A DNA stretch of 64,000 nucleotides from Vicia villosa. Its lineage: Eukaryota > Streptophyta > Magnoliopsida > Fabales > Fabaceae. The stretch's first letter is position 1; each line of letters opens with the position of its first letter. Location: contig NC_081181.1 in NCBI RefSeq assembly GCF_029867415.1, positions 120,419,183-120,483,182 of the forward strand, written 5' to 3'. Shown here piece by piece: positions 11,265-22,093 of the stretch. The notes beneath the pieces are model-generated. The model saw only the letters and a program-made list of their open reading frames with translations, did not search any database and was not told the DNA's origin. Both the position numbers and the translations under genes were made by a program.

Positions 11265-11760
11265 ATTACCACGGTTGTTCATTAAAACGTTGTAATATAT
11301 GATGAAATTTTGTAAAAAAGCGACAGATTTTAAGCATTTAAATTTTTTAAAAAGTAAAGAAAAATATATCAAAACAATTTTTTTTAAACAACCTTGGTGA
11401 TATAAGATTTACATTAATGATATTTTATATAAAAGACCAGATTTTAAGTAATCAAAAATTAAAAAATTGAAAATATATCACAACGGTTAGATTAAGGAAC
11501 CGTGGTGATATCACTTTCGTTTTTAAATAAAAATGAAAGGCATAGCTAAAATACTGAAGAAATCACGAATTAGCAGACGTTGAAAATCAAACTCAAACGT
11601 ATAAGATATCACTACAATTATTTTAAAAACCCGTGATGATAAATTTACAACGTTTAATAAAAAATAAAAATATATATAGGCGCCTGAATTTAGAGATATC
11701 ATCACGGTCCTTCGAAGGATCGTGGTAACGGTGGTGTCGTTGTATGTACTTTTTGTAGTT
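11265..11760. repeat. CACTA subterminal repeats and terminal repeat
   Basis: Copies of ACCACGGTTG-like words in both orientations. One hairpin (11475-11511) has 14 bp arms ATATCACAACGGTT/AACCGTGGTGATAT with one mismatch. Another (about 11703-11726) is centred on TTCGAA. In CACTA elements such subterminal words bind the element-encoded proteins. Confidence 0.6.
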
Positions 11761-12836
11761 TTGTATCCATTCTCTCATTTTTTTGTATGAACTAAAATGT
11801 CCTTTTCATTATTTACCTTATTTTATTTTAAATTATATTTGATTAGAAAATCCACTCTCAAAATAGCAATAAAATTAAAAAAATCAGATAATACATTTAA
11901 AAAATTAAATATTATTTTTGGTTAATACAAAGCAAATTTCTTATATTTTTTTCGCATTTTTAATAATTCAGAAGAATTTTTATTGGATTTTTAGAAATCC
12001 GGTATATTTTTATCAAATTTTTAAAAATCCGAAAGCTCATATCGAATAGGCCTATAAAAAACGAATTTAACACTATCGATTTTTTTTATAAATCTGATAG
12101 ATTTTATATTTTCTAGATTTTAAAAAAATTCAGGATTTCATATCCAATAAAAAATAAAGTTAACACTATATGATTTTTTTGATAAATTTGACATGTTTTA
12201 CAGTTTCCATTATATTTGAAAAATTGATATAAAATTATAATATTTTGCAAAAAAATTAATAATTTTATATCGGATATTTAAAAAATCCGATATAAAAAAT
12301 ATGATTTCACACTATTTTTGTAAAATATCTGATATAATATGTTAGATTTTTGAAAAAAAAAAAGATTTTACATATGTTTTTAAAAAACTCAAGGGCAAAA
12401 TCTATACTTTTACATTAGTTTTTTTTTCTCTCAAAAATCTAATGAAAACTTATGAATTTTTTAAAAATTAGATAAAAACTCATAAATTTTTTTAAAACAC
12501 AACACATTACGTATAAATTTGGAAAACACGTGTATAATTGGAAGATGGCGGCAGAAAATCTCAATTTTTTTTCAGCGTGAGTTTATATTGGACACCAATA
12601 TAGAATATATCTCATTACTATTTTAGTTTAAAATGCTGTTTTCATATTAATGATCAATTTTAATTTTGTTTTAATAGTATTGAGAATCCCTACTCCAATA
12701 TATTTTAAATTGTTTATGTTGTCTTTTATTAGATAAGTAATTTTTTCGAGATTACTAGTGATCAAATTAATCAGTATTAAAACAAAACTAGGAGGCAATA
12801 ACCAAGCCAAAGAATAAGCATAAGTTATATTATAAA
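11761..12836. other. AT-rich stretch, no gene seen
   Basis: No coding signal. Variants of AAAAATCCGATATA and its complement recur (about 11990, 12140, 12270, 12330), possibly the remains of the terminal region of another DNA transposon. I cannot assign it. Confidence 0.4.
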
Positions 12837-12865
12837 CTAGTAGGAAACCCGTGCTATCGCACAGG
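12837..12865 (-). other. Helitron 3' terminal hairpin and CTAG end
   Basis: A 7 bp stem with one T-G wobble and a GATA loop, then 7 nt, then CTAG. This is where rolling-circle transposition would terminate. Confidence 0.7.
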
Positions 12866-13166
12866 TCTCGTCGATGTGTCACATTACATGTATCTAAATA
12901 TCACTTGTTAAAGTTCTTTTATATAAATCAACCATATATATTTAACCAAAATGCAAACAAATTTTAGTCCATGTTAATCCCAAAAACATAATAGTTAACG
13001 ATGAAAGAGCTAATAATACATCAATTTTTTTTAGCTTTTTAAGTAAAAACAATAAACATATGGATTCATATTATACGTATCAATGACTAAATTATTAAAT
13101 ATGACATCATATTTTCAGTTAAGTAACATTAATATATTTATAACTGATAATCATTCATCAAAATTT

Positions 13167-13220
13167 AATTCATGTGTTTGGAATATCAAACATAATTCAT
13201 GTGTTTGGAATATCAAACAT
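13167..13220. repeat. Perfect 27 bp tandem duplication
   Basis: Two copies (13167-13193 and 13194-13220) of a 27-mer beginning AATTCATGTGTTTGG. The in-frame repeat in the open frame 13083-13268 comes from this. Confidence 0.9.
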
Positions 13221-13466
13221 AATATAACTTATTTTGCGGTTCATAAATATTCACGTAATTTCAATTAATAATATTTCATAGATACATTCGCATCTACCCG
13301 TCAATTAATTTTATAACTTAAAATATATAAAACAGTAACAAAACAAATAGTTAAAAGATAGACATTAAAATGATTCGTCAATCACTGGTATCTCATAGAT
13401 ATGTTCATATTTACCCGTCAATTCAGATTAGTTAAGAAACTCAGTTGAATCCAAATGAGTTAATTC

Positions 13467-13750
13467 TAAAAATTTATTAAATGTATTTGAGATATTAGCC
13501 CATTTTCCCAAACGTAAAAGGTATAACAACTCCCGTTAAATGCTTAAGAGTTTCTACATTTAATGTATATTATTATAATATAAAAAATATAATTTTATAA
13601 GTTAAAAAAATATAATTTTAATTAAGAAATTAAACATAGTTAGAGAATAAAATTTATTAAACCTATTTGAGATATTAGCTCATTTTTTTCATACCTAAAA
13701 TGTATGACATCTCCCATCAAATATTTAAAAGTTTTTACATTTAATGTATA
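13467..13750. repeat. Diverged direct duplication, about 105 bp, spaced about 178 bp
   Basis: Both copies share TTGAGATATTAGC, a CAT/CCCATTTT stretch and ACATTTAATGTATA in the same order. Confidence 0.6.
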
Positions 13751-15952
13751 CTTAAAATATTTAAAAATTAAACAAATAATAAAAATTTGAATATATTAAT
13801 AGAGTAATTAGATCTTGAATATGTACAATTATAAAAAAATAGAAATTCAAAACCTATGTATGGTAAATAATATATATTTATTCTCATATATTTAAAATAG
13901 TCACATTAAGAAGTCTCCATTGGATAGTGTAATAAATATAAAATCTCAAATTTAAAATGCTTTGTAGCTTATTCCCGTTTATAAAAACAATCACACTTTA
14001 TTCAATTTATAAAATGGACTATATTAATAAATTTTTATCTTTTATCATTATTTTTTATGATTACCATTTATCATTAAATTTTCATGACTACCCATTAACA
14101 TATTTTTTAACATGATTACAATTATGAAGTTAATTTGAAAAAATTCTCAGAAGTTTTAGTTATTTCATAAGTTTACAAAAATTACAAAATCTCAATTTAT
14201 TTTGTTTTGTTTTATTAAACTTTCTATAAAAGTCTAAATAAATTCAAAATAAATTTTATCTCAAATAAGGATCTAAATAATTACAAAATAATTTTTATTC
14301 TTATATTTTTATAATGAAAAACTAAATATTTAACTTTGGAATAAAAAAAATATATAGGTTGTAGTAAAAAGTTATAAATTTTATCTCTATTGATTTAGAT
14401 TTGTTTTTATTAACCTTTTTCTAATAATCTAAATGATTACAAAATATATTTTATTTCAAGTTAGAACTTTTAATTTTAATAAAGAAATTAAATAAAAAAA
14501 CAAATTAGAAGTGTAAACAAATTACTTGTATTATAAATAAATTTTAAATTAATAATTATGAGAAATTATTTAGTTTTCAATTCAATAATAATAATTTTAT
14601 TCAATATTATAATTATTATTTAATTGAATTTAAGATTTAAAAAAGTCTACCTTTTGAATGAAAAGGTAAAAAGATTGAGTTTCCGTATCTGCATTAAGAA
14701 AATTTTCATCTTTCCGTGTGACCTTTCAAATTAATTGCATTGAGAAACGAAAAATTGATTTTATGTTGAAAAGTTAAAAACATGAGTTTTAATAGCTATG
14801 ATAATTAAATAGTCATTTACCCGTGTATGTCTGTGCCATTAGCCTTTAACTTCATGAATTATTGACATATTTTAAACATAATTTTAAAAAATATATATAA
14901 ATCCACTTATATAACTTTAGGATGATAAAAAACACGTAAATGAAATTTATTTCATTTTTAACTGCTAAGAATTGTTTTGACGATATACATTAATAATAAT
15001 AATAATAATCAATAAATATTATTTAATTTTATAATAATGGTGATTGATTTTGTAATCAATTTAAAAGGTGTGATTTTTTGTATTAAATACATAAAATATA
15101 TTCCTATTTATTTGAACATTGGAACAACTATATTTATAACAATAATTATTTCATTCCTATAATTATAACAATATTCAATAAAATAAAAAATCTAATTATC
15201 AATTTTCAGGTACTTTAGTTTTTATATATTATAATAGATAATAGATTATTTGACAGTACCCGTCAGGATACTTTTTAAATAAATTCATAAAATCACTTTT
15301 AATTATGATTCTTTTTAATTATTATTTTTATATCAATAAATTCATATTTGTCATATCATCTTACATTTTTATTGTAGTTTAAAAGTATTCGTAATTATAG
15401 TTAATATATGAGATATATTTTAAAAAGAGTATCACAAATAAATAAAATATATGGATATAATTATTGTATATTATTTTTTTACATTTTATTTAATAAGATG
15501 GAATTTACTATTGATGCGCGGTAAAGTTGATATGTACTAATTAAATTGGATAATAATTAATGAGAAAGAAATAATTTACTTTAAGTATGTCTTTCCACTT
15601 AAAAAATAATAAGTTATGATTTGATATATTTTAATGTTTAAACAAATACATACAAAAATAAAATCGTGTGTAGGTTACCATTGAAAGCTAATTTATTTTT
15701 TTAATAAATAAATTAGCTCAATAATTAATAATAATAACTAATAATAATTACTAAAATTAAGAAAGAAAGAGATCAAATTTTGAACATTATTATTTTATGT
15801 TCTAATTTGTTGGAATTTTGAAGAGCTGACGGTTGGTTTGAGAAGTTTAATGGTTAGTATAATGTTAAGTTAAAGTGAAAAAAAACGTAATGATGATTAT
15901 GTACAATGAAGGATTATTGGGAACAATTATTGTAACTTCCAATACCAACTAA

Positions 15953-16831
15953 TTAATACCAACTAATTAAAAGAAAGAGATACGTGTTTAAAGACCATAT
16001 ATTTGAGAAAAATGATCCATTCAAGCATATGTGTGCTCCTCTCACATAAAAGAAGGATGATCCATTCAAGCATATGTGTGAACCTCTCACATAAAAGGCT
16101 TCCTTATAGAAGGAAGCCTTAGAGTTTGCCACAACAAAAGCTCTTCCTACCTGATCATCAAGAATGGTGGAGCCTGAGTCGGCAGTACATCCATACAAAA
16201 ACAACAATGGTAAAAACAACTCTGTTCTTGTTGTTGTCACCATTTATTTGAGATTGGGAAATCTCAATAATACCTCCAAGGATATCTAAAAAACAAACAA
16301 AACATGTTCAGGGAATAAATAATATTACATAAAATTCAGAAATCTATCACAAAGAATAAAATTAACTTACCAACCAAAACGTTAGACTGAAACCTTCCTT
16401 CAACTATGGGCATCCAATCCAAGAAGGTTAAGGTAATAAGCAGGAATTTCAGGAAGGTCTGATTTCTTAACAGAAGTTGATCCACATAAAACAAATTTGT
16501 AAGAATGATTCGTCGACATAAAAGAGAAGTCGTTTTTCGAAACTTTGAAATTCTGCATGATATAAGAACTTCCAGCTGATAGTTCGGACTTGAATTTGAA
16601 AACCAGTAGGTACAATCACTTGAATCATATCATGTTTAAAAAAACAGAAATAATATTTGTTAGTAATAAGGCAGAACACAGTGTGTAAGACAAAAACAAT
16701 AGAATTTGGGAACAAAATACCACCTTCGAATCAACTAAAACGTTCTTTGTTGGAAGAACTTGTTACAGACCATATATGCTTACAACTAACAATCCTTTGA
16801 TGTCCCTCACAGAATCGGTAGGGCGAGCCAT
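15953..16831 (-). pseudogene. RPA1-like OB-fold gene fragment, inverted copy
   Basis: The start MARPTDSVKD is at 16831 on the minus strand, followed by a stop a few codons later in the same frame. The exon at about 16629-16375 encodes VFKFKSELSAGSSYIMQNFK and then SYKFVLCGSTSV, resembling the first OB-fold (DUF223 type) of plant replication protein A 70 kDa subunits, which bind single-stranded DNA. An 80 bp intron with GTAAGT and TTTTTTAG borders follows. After it only a short part is RPA-like (ISQSQINGD in one frame). The rest (ILDDQVGRAF, then two copies of FYVRGAHICLNGS) is not recognised. No full-length protein is possible. A proper RPA1 is several times longer. Confidence 0.55.
16095..16120. 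repeat. Perfect 11 bp hairpin, inverted unit
   Basis: Arms AAGGCTTCCTT and AAGGAAGCCTT with a 4 nt loop. The same hairpin occurs in plus units at 20659, 23369, 26072, 28784 and 39641. Confidence 0.9.
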
Positions 16832-17279
16832 GGGAATGCTTAAATAGCTGCAAGAAGAAAACAGATTTCACTTGGCAAATACCAAATCGTACAAATTAAT
16901 AGAAAACAAAAATGGAGAAGAAACTTCAAACCTGTAAAAGAGAAAGTGAATACTGGTGTGCCATTGTTGGTTGTGATATATACTGTGAGAATTAAAAGTT
17001 TGAAACGCATCGAAAATAGAAAGGGCACAAGTAATTTATTTTTTTTGGGGAGTGGAGGAATTGATATTTTCAAACGCATAGAAAACGTATCCATTCAATG
17101 ATGAAATAAATTTTAGGGTTTAACCATTTAACGTCTAGATTTGAATTTGAAGCCAAAAAATAATGAATTAGGAAAAATATATAATCAACAAAAAAATTAG
17201 AGTCTGAGTTTCAGTTCATTTATCAGAAGGCTTTTACTGGAATTTCCAAGTACTATTACTTTTATATATTAATAATAGA

Positions 17280-18637
17280 TTAATTGCATTGAGCAACGAA
17301 AAATTGATTTTATGTTGAAAAGTTAAAAACATGAGTTTTAATAGCTATGATAATTAAATAGTCATTTACCCGTGTATGTCTGTGCCATTAGCCTTTAACT
17401 TCATGAATTATTGACATATTTTAAACATAATTTTAAAAAATATATATAAATCCACTTATATAACTTTAGGATGATAAAAAACACGTAAATGAAATTTATT
17501 TCATTTTTAACTGCTAAGAATTGTTTTGAGGATATACATTAATAATAATAATAATCAATAAATATTATTTAATTTTATAATAATGGTGATTGATTTTGTA
17601 ATCTATTTAAAAGGTGTAATTTTTTGTATTAAATACATAAAATATATTCCTACTTATTTGAACATTGGAACAACTGTATTTATAACAATAAGTATTTCAT
17701 TCCTATAATTATAACAATATTCAATAAAATAAAAAATCTAGTACGGCATTATCAATTTTCAGGTACTTTAGTTTTTATATATTATAATAGATAATAGATT
17801 GTATGACAGTACCCGTCAGGATACTTTTTAAATAAATTCATAAAATCACTTTTAATTATGATTCTTTTTAATTATTATTTTTATATCAATAAGTTCATAT
17901 TTGTCATATCATCTTACATTTTTATTGTAGTTTAAAAGTATTCGTAATTATAGTTAATATATTAGATATATTTTAAAGAGTATCACAAATAAATAAAATA
18001 TATGGATATAATTATTGTATATTATTTTTTTACGTTTTATTTAATAAGATGGAATTTACTATTGATGCGCGGTAAAGTTTATATGTACTAATTAAATTGG
18101 ATAATAATTAATGAGAAAGAAATAATTTACTTTAAGTATGTCTTTCCATTTAAAAAATAATAAGTTATGATTTGATATATTTTAATGTTTAAACAAATAC
18201 ATACAAAAATAAAATCGTGTGTAGGTTACCATTGAAAGCTAATTTATTTTTTTAATAAATAAATTAACTCAATAATTAATAATAATAACTAATAATAGAA
18301 TAAATTAACTCAATAATTAATAATAATAATTAATAGTAATTACTAAAATTAAGAAAGAAAGAGATTAAATTTTGAACATTATTATTTTATGTTATTATTT
18401 TATGTTCTAATTTGTTGGAATTTTGAAGAGCTGTCGGTTGGTTTGAGAAGTTTAATGGTTAATATTATGTAATTAATAATTATGGTATAAATATATTTGG
18501 TATAATGTTAAGTTAAAGTGAAAAAAAATGTAATGATGATAATATTCCAGTAATTAAATATATTATGTACAATGAAGGATTATTGGGAAACAATTATTGT
18601 AACTTCCAATACCAACTAATTAAAAGAAAGAGATACG
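17280..18637 (-). mobile_element. Partial inverted unit (M0) leading to the orientation switch
   Basis: It repeats the 14741-15960 stretch in the same (minus) orientation up to AGAGATACGT at 18638. There the sequence jumps to plus-orientation unit DNA (TAAATTCC...). The RPA part is absent. The stretch 17280-18058 is the mirror of 18638-19423. The remaining 18059-18637 is an unpaired spacer of about 580 bp. Confidence 0.65.
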
Positions 18638-19423
18638 TAAATTCCATCTTATTAAATAAAATGTAAAAAAATAAAATACAATAATTATATCCATATATTT
18701 TATTTATTTGTGTTACTCTTTTTAAAATATATCTAATATATTTACTAAAATTACGAGTACTTTTAAACTACAATAAAAATGTAAGATGATATCACAAATA
18801 TGAACTTATTGATATAAAAATAATAATTAAAAAGAATCATAATTAAAATTGATTTTATGAATTTATTTAAAAAGTATCCTGACGGGTACTGTCTTACAAT
18901 CTATTATCTATTATAATATATAAAAACTAAAGTACCTGAAAATTGATAATGCCGTGTTAGATTTTTTATTTTATTGAATATTGTTATAATTATAGGAATG
19001 AAATAATTATTGTTATAAATATAGTTGTTCCAATGTTCAAATAAATAGAAATATATTTTATGTATTTAATACAAAAAAATTACACCTTGTAAATTGATTA
19101 CAAAATCAATCACCATTATTATAAAATTAAATAATATTTATTTATTGATTATTATTATTATTAATGTATATCATCAAAACAATTCTTAGGAGTTAAAAAT
19201 GAAATAAATTTCATTTACGTGTCTTTTATCATCCTAAAGTTATATAAGTGGATTAATATATATTTTTTAAAATTACGTTTAAAATATGTCAATAATTCAT
19301 GAAGTTAAAGGCTAATGGCACAGACATACACGGGTAAATGACTATTTAATTATCATAGCTATTAAAACTCATGTTTTTAACTTTTCAACATAAAATCAAT
19401 TTTTCGTTGCTCAATGCAATTAG
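18638..19423 (+). mobile_element. Partial plus-orientation unit (P0)
   Basis: It begins abruptly inside a unit at TAAATTCCATC and runs through the hairpin AGTATCC-TGAC-GGGTACT (about 18869-18891), the second Helitron-like 5' end near 18898, and the GGCACAGACATACACGGG word to CAATGCAATTA. It contains no RPA part. Confidence 0.65.
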
Positions 19424-19842
19424 TCTATTATTAATATATCAAAGTAATAGTACTTGGAAATTCCAGTAAAAGCCTTCTGATAAATGAACTGAAACTGAGA
19501 CTCTAATTTTTTGTTGATTATTTATTTTTTCTAATTCATTATTTTTTGGCTTCAAATTCAAATCTACACGTTAAATGGTTAAACCCTAAAATTTATTTCA
19601 TCATTGAATGGATACGTTTTTTATGCGTTTGAAAAAATCAATCCCTCCACTACCCAAAAAAATAAATTACTTGTGCCCTTTCAATTTTCTATGCGTTTCA
19701 AAACCAACAATGGCACACCAGTATTCACTTTCTCTTTTACAGGTTTGAAGTTTCTTCTCCATTTTTGTTTTCTATTAATTTGTACGATTTGGTATTTTCC
19801 AAGTGAAATCTGTTTTCTTCTTGCAGCTATTTAAGCATTCCC

Positions 19843-20814
19843 ATGGCTCGCCCTATCGATTCTGTGAAGGACATCGAAGGATTTGTGGAAGATTGCAGTT
19901 AGTTGTAAGCATATATGGTCTGTAACAAGTTCTTCCAACAAAAAACGTTTTAGTGGATTCGAAGGTGGTATTTTGTTCCCAAATTCTATTGTTTTTGTCT
20001 TACACAATGTGTTCTGCCTTATTACTAACAAATATTATTTCTGTTTTTTTAAGCATGATATGATTCATTTAAGCATGATATGATTCAAGCGATTGTACCT
20101 ACTTATTTGGTTTTCAAATTCAAGTCCGAACTATCAGCTGGAAGTTCTTATATCATGCAGAATTTCAAAGTTTCGAAAAACGACTTCTCTTTTAAGTCGA
20201 CGAATCATTCTTACAAATTGGTTTTATGTGGATCAACTTCTGTTACGAAATCAGACCTTCCTCACATTCCTACTTATTACCTTAACCTTCTTGGATTCGA
20301 TGCCATAGTTGAAGGAAGGTTTCAGTCTAATGTTTTGGTTGGTAAGTTAATTGTATTCTTTGTGATAGATTTCTGAATTTTATGTAATATTATTTATTCC
20401 ATGAACATGTTTTGTTTTTTAGATACCCTTGGAGGTATTATTGAGGTATTATTGAGATTTCTCAATCTCAAATAAATGGTGACAACAACAAGAACAAAGT
20501 TGTTTTTACCATTGTTGTTTTTGTATGCATGTACTGCCGACTCAGGCTCCACCATTATTATTGAGGTATTATTGAGTTTTCTCAATCTCAAATAAATGGT
20601 GACAAGCTCCACCATTCTTGATGATCAGGTAGGAAGAGCTTCTGTTGCGGCAAACTGTAAGGCTTCCTTCTATAAGGAAGCCTTTTATGTGAGAGGCGCA
20701 CACATATGCTTGAATGGATCATCATTCTTTCATGTGAGAGGTGCACACATATGCTTGAATGGATCATTTTTCAAATATATGGTCTTTAAACACGTATCTC
20801 TCTCTTTTAATTAG
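19843..20814 (+). pseudogene. RPA1-like OB-fold gene fragment, unit 1
   Basis: A short leader intron (donor after TTTTACAG, about 19742; acceptor TTCTTGCAG, about 19826) precedes ATG 19843 (MARPIDSVKD). The next recognisable piece, WKIAVSCKHIWSVTSSSNK, is in another frame, so there is a frameshift near 19880. The main exon (about 20085-20340) carries KFKSELSAGSSYIMQNFK and SYKLVLCGSTSV, ending at GTAAGT. The family is plant RPA1/DUF223, a single-stranded DNA-binding OB-fold. This copy has a 20 bp tandem duplication (TTTAAGCATGATATGATTCA) at about 20048-20087 that shortens the open frame to 98 codons, and serine to histidine-type changes in the tail. Confidence 0.55.
20659..20684. repeat. Perfect 11 bp hairpin, unit 1
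   Basis: AAGGCTTCCTT, loop CTAT, AAGGAAGCCTT. It is followed by two tandem copies of a ~47 bp word containing GTGAGAGGTGCACACATATG. Confidence 0.9.
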
Positions 20815-21784
20815 TTGGTATTGAAAGTTACAATAATTGTTTCCCAATAATCCTTCATACATAATATATTTAATTACTTGAATATTATCATCATTACATT
20901 TTTTTTCACTTTAACTTAACATTATATCAAATATATTTATACCATAATTATTAATTACATAATATTAACCATTAAACTTCTCAAACAAAATAATAATGTT
21001 CAAAATTTAATCTCTTTCTTTCTTAATTTTAGTAATTATTATTAGTTATTATTATTAATTATTGAGCTAATTTATTTATTAAAAAAATAAATTAGCTTTC
21101 AACGGTAACCTACACACGATTTTATTTTTGTATGTATTTGTTTAAACATTAAAATATATCAAATCATAACTTATTATTTTTTAAATGGGAAGACATACTT
21201 AAAGTAAATTATTTCTTTCTCATTAATTATTATCCAATTTAATTAGTACATATAAACTTTACCGCGCATCAATAGTAAATTCCATCTTATTAAATAAAAT
21301 GTAAAAAAATAATATACAATAATTATATCCATATATTTTATTTATTTGTGATACTCTTTTTAAAATATATCTAATATATTAACTAAAATTACGAATACTA
21401 TTAAACTACAATAAAAATGTAAGATGATATGACAAATATGAACTTATTGATATAAAAATAATAATTAAAAAGAATCATAATTAAAAGTGATTTTATGAAT
21501 TTATTTAAAAAGTATCCTGACGGGTACTGTCATACAATCTATTATCTATTATAATTTATAAAAACTAAAGTACCTGAAAATTGATAATGCCGTGTTAGAT
21601 TTTTTATTTTATTGAATATTGTTATAATTATAGGAATGAAATAATTATTGTTATAAATATAGTTGTTCCAATGGTCAAATAAATAGAAATATATTTTATG
21701 TATTTAATACAAAAAATTACACCTTTTAAATTGATTACAAAATCAATCACCATTATTATAAAATTAAATAATATTTATTTATTG

Positions 21785-21819
<35 letters not shown>

Positions 21820-22093
21820 ATATCATCAAAACAATTCTTAGGAGTTAAAAATGAAATAAATTTCATTTACGTGTTTTTTATCATCCTAAAGTTATATAAG
21901 TGGATTAAGTTATATAAGTGGATTAATATATATTTTTTAAAATTACGTTTAAAATATGTCAATAATTCATGAAGTTAAAGGCTAATGGCACAGACATACA
22001 CGGGTAAATGACTATTTAATTATCATAGCTATTAAAACTCATGTTTTTAACTTTTCAACATAAAATCAATTTTTCGTTGCTCAATGCAATTAG

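Larger units (their letters stand above)
9330..11760 (-). mobile_element. Truncated CACTA (En/Spm) DNA transposon
   Basis: The right end carries ACTACAAAAAG on the minus strand (11759 to 11749), matching the CACTACAAAAA type of CACTA terminal repeat with its first base lost. Next to it lie subterminal hairpins built on ACCACGGTT words, typical of this superfamily. A decayed gene resembling a CACTA second protein follows on the minus strand. I found no matching terminus on the left, so the limit given is only where the gene can no longer be followed. Confidence 0.6.
12837..14740 (-). mobile_element. 3' portion of a minus-strand Helitron
   Basis: The minus strand ends with hairpin CCTGTGC-GATA-GCACGGG (12865 to 12848), seven bases TTTCCTA, then CTAG (12840 to 12837) followed by T in the flank. 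A hairpin shortly before CTRR, inserted before T, is the diagnostic 3' end of Helitrons. The body is AT-rich and has no recognisable Rep/helicase. It holds a 27 bp tandem duplication (13167-13220) and a diverged duplication of about 105 bp (near 13467 and 13645). Its 5' end is unclear because other Helitron-like units follow directly at 14741. Confidence 0.6.
14741..17279 (-). mobile_element. Helitron-like RPA unit, inverted copy (M1)
   Basis: The minus strand begins at 17279 with TCTATTATTAATATAT, a Helitron-like 5' end (TC after A), and runs 2.54 kb down to the CAATGCAATTA word at 14741. Its content matches the plus-strand units from 19424 onward, in reverse. It contains the RPA-like pseudogene, the hairpin AAGGCTTCCTT/AAGGAAGCCTT (16095-16120), and a second Helitron-like 5' end near 15240. 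It lacks the internal ~127 bp duplication seen in the plus units, so it may keep the older state. Confidence 0.65.
19424..22093 (+). mobile_element. Helitron-like RPA unit 1 (2670 bp)
   Basis: It starts TCTATTATTAATATATC after CAATTAG and ends just before the same word in unit 2. Order inside: RPA-like pseudogene, AT-rich middle, CGCGCATCAATAG word, hairpin AGTATCC/GGGTACT with a second TCTATTATCTATTATAAT 5' end, then the ACACGGG word. Unit-specific changes are an 18 bp duplication (AAGTTATATAAGTGGATT, about 21889-21925), an expanded (ATT)n run near 21785-21815, and a shortened internal ~127 bp repeat. Confidence 0.7.

Noticed and set aside
19843..20814. Working host RPA1 gene
   Set aside because: Early stops and frameshifts shared by all copies, only one OB-fold left, embedded in Helitron-like repeats.
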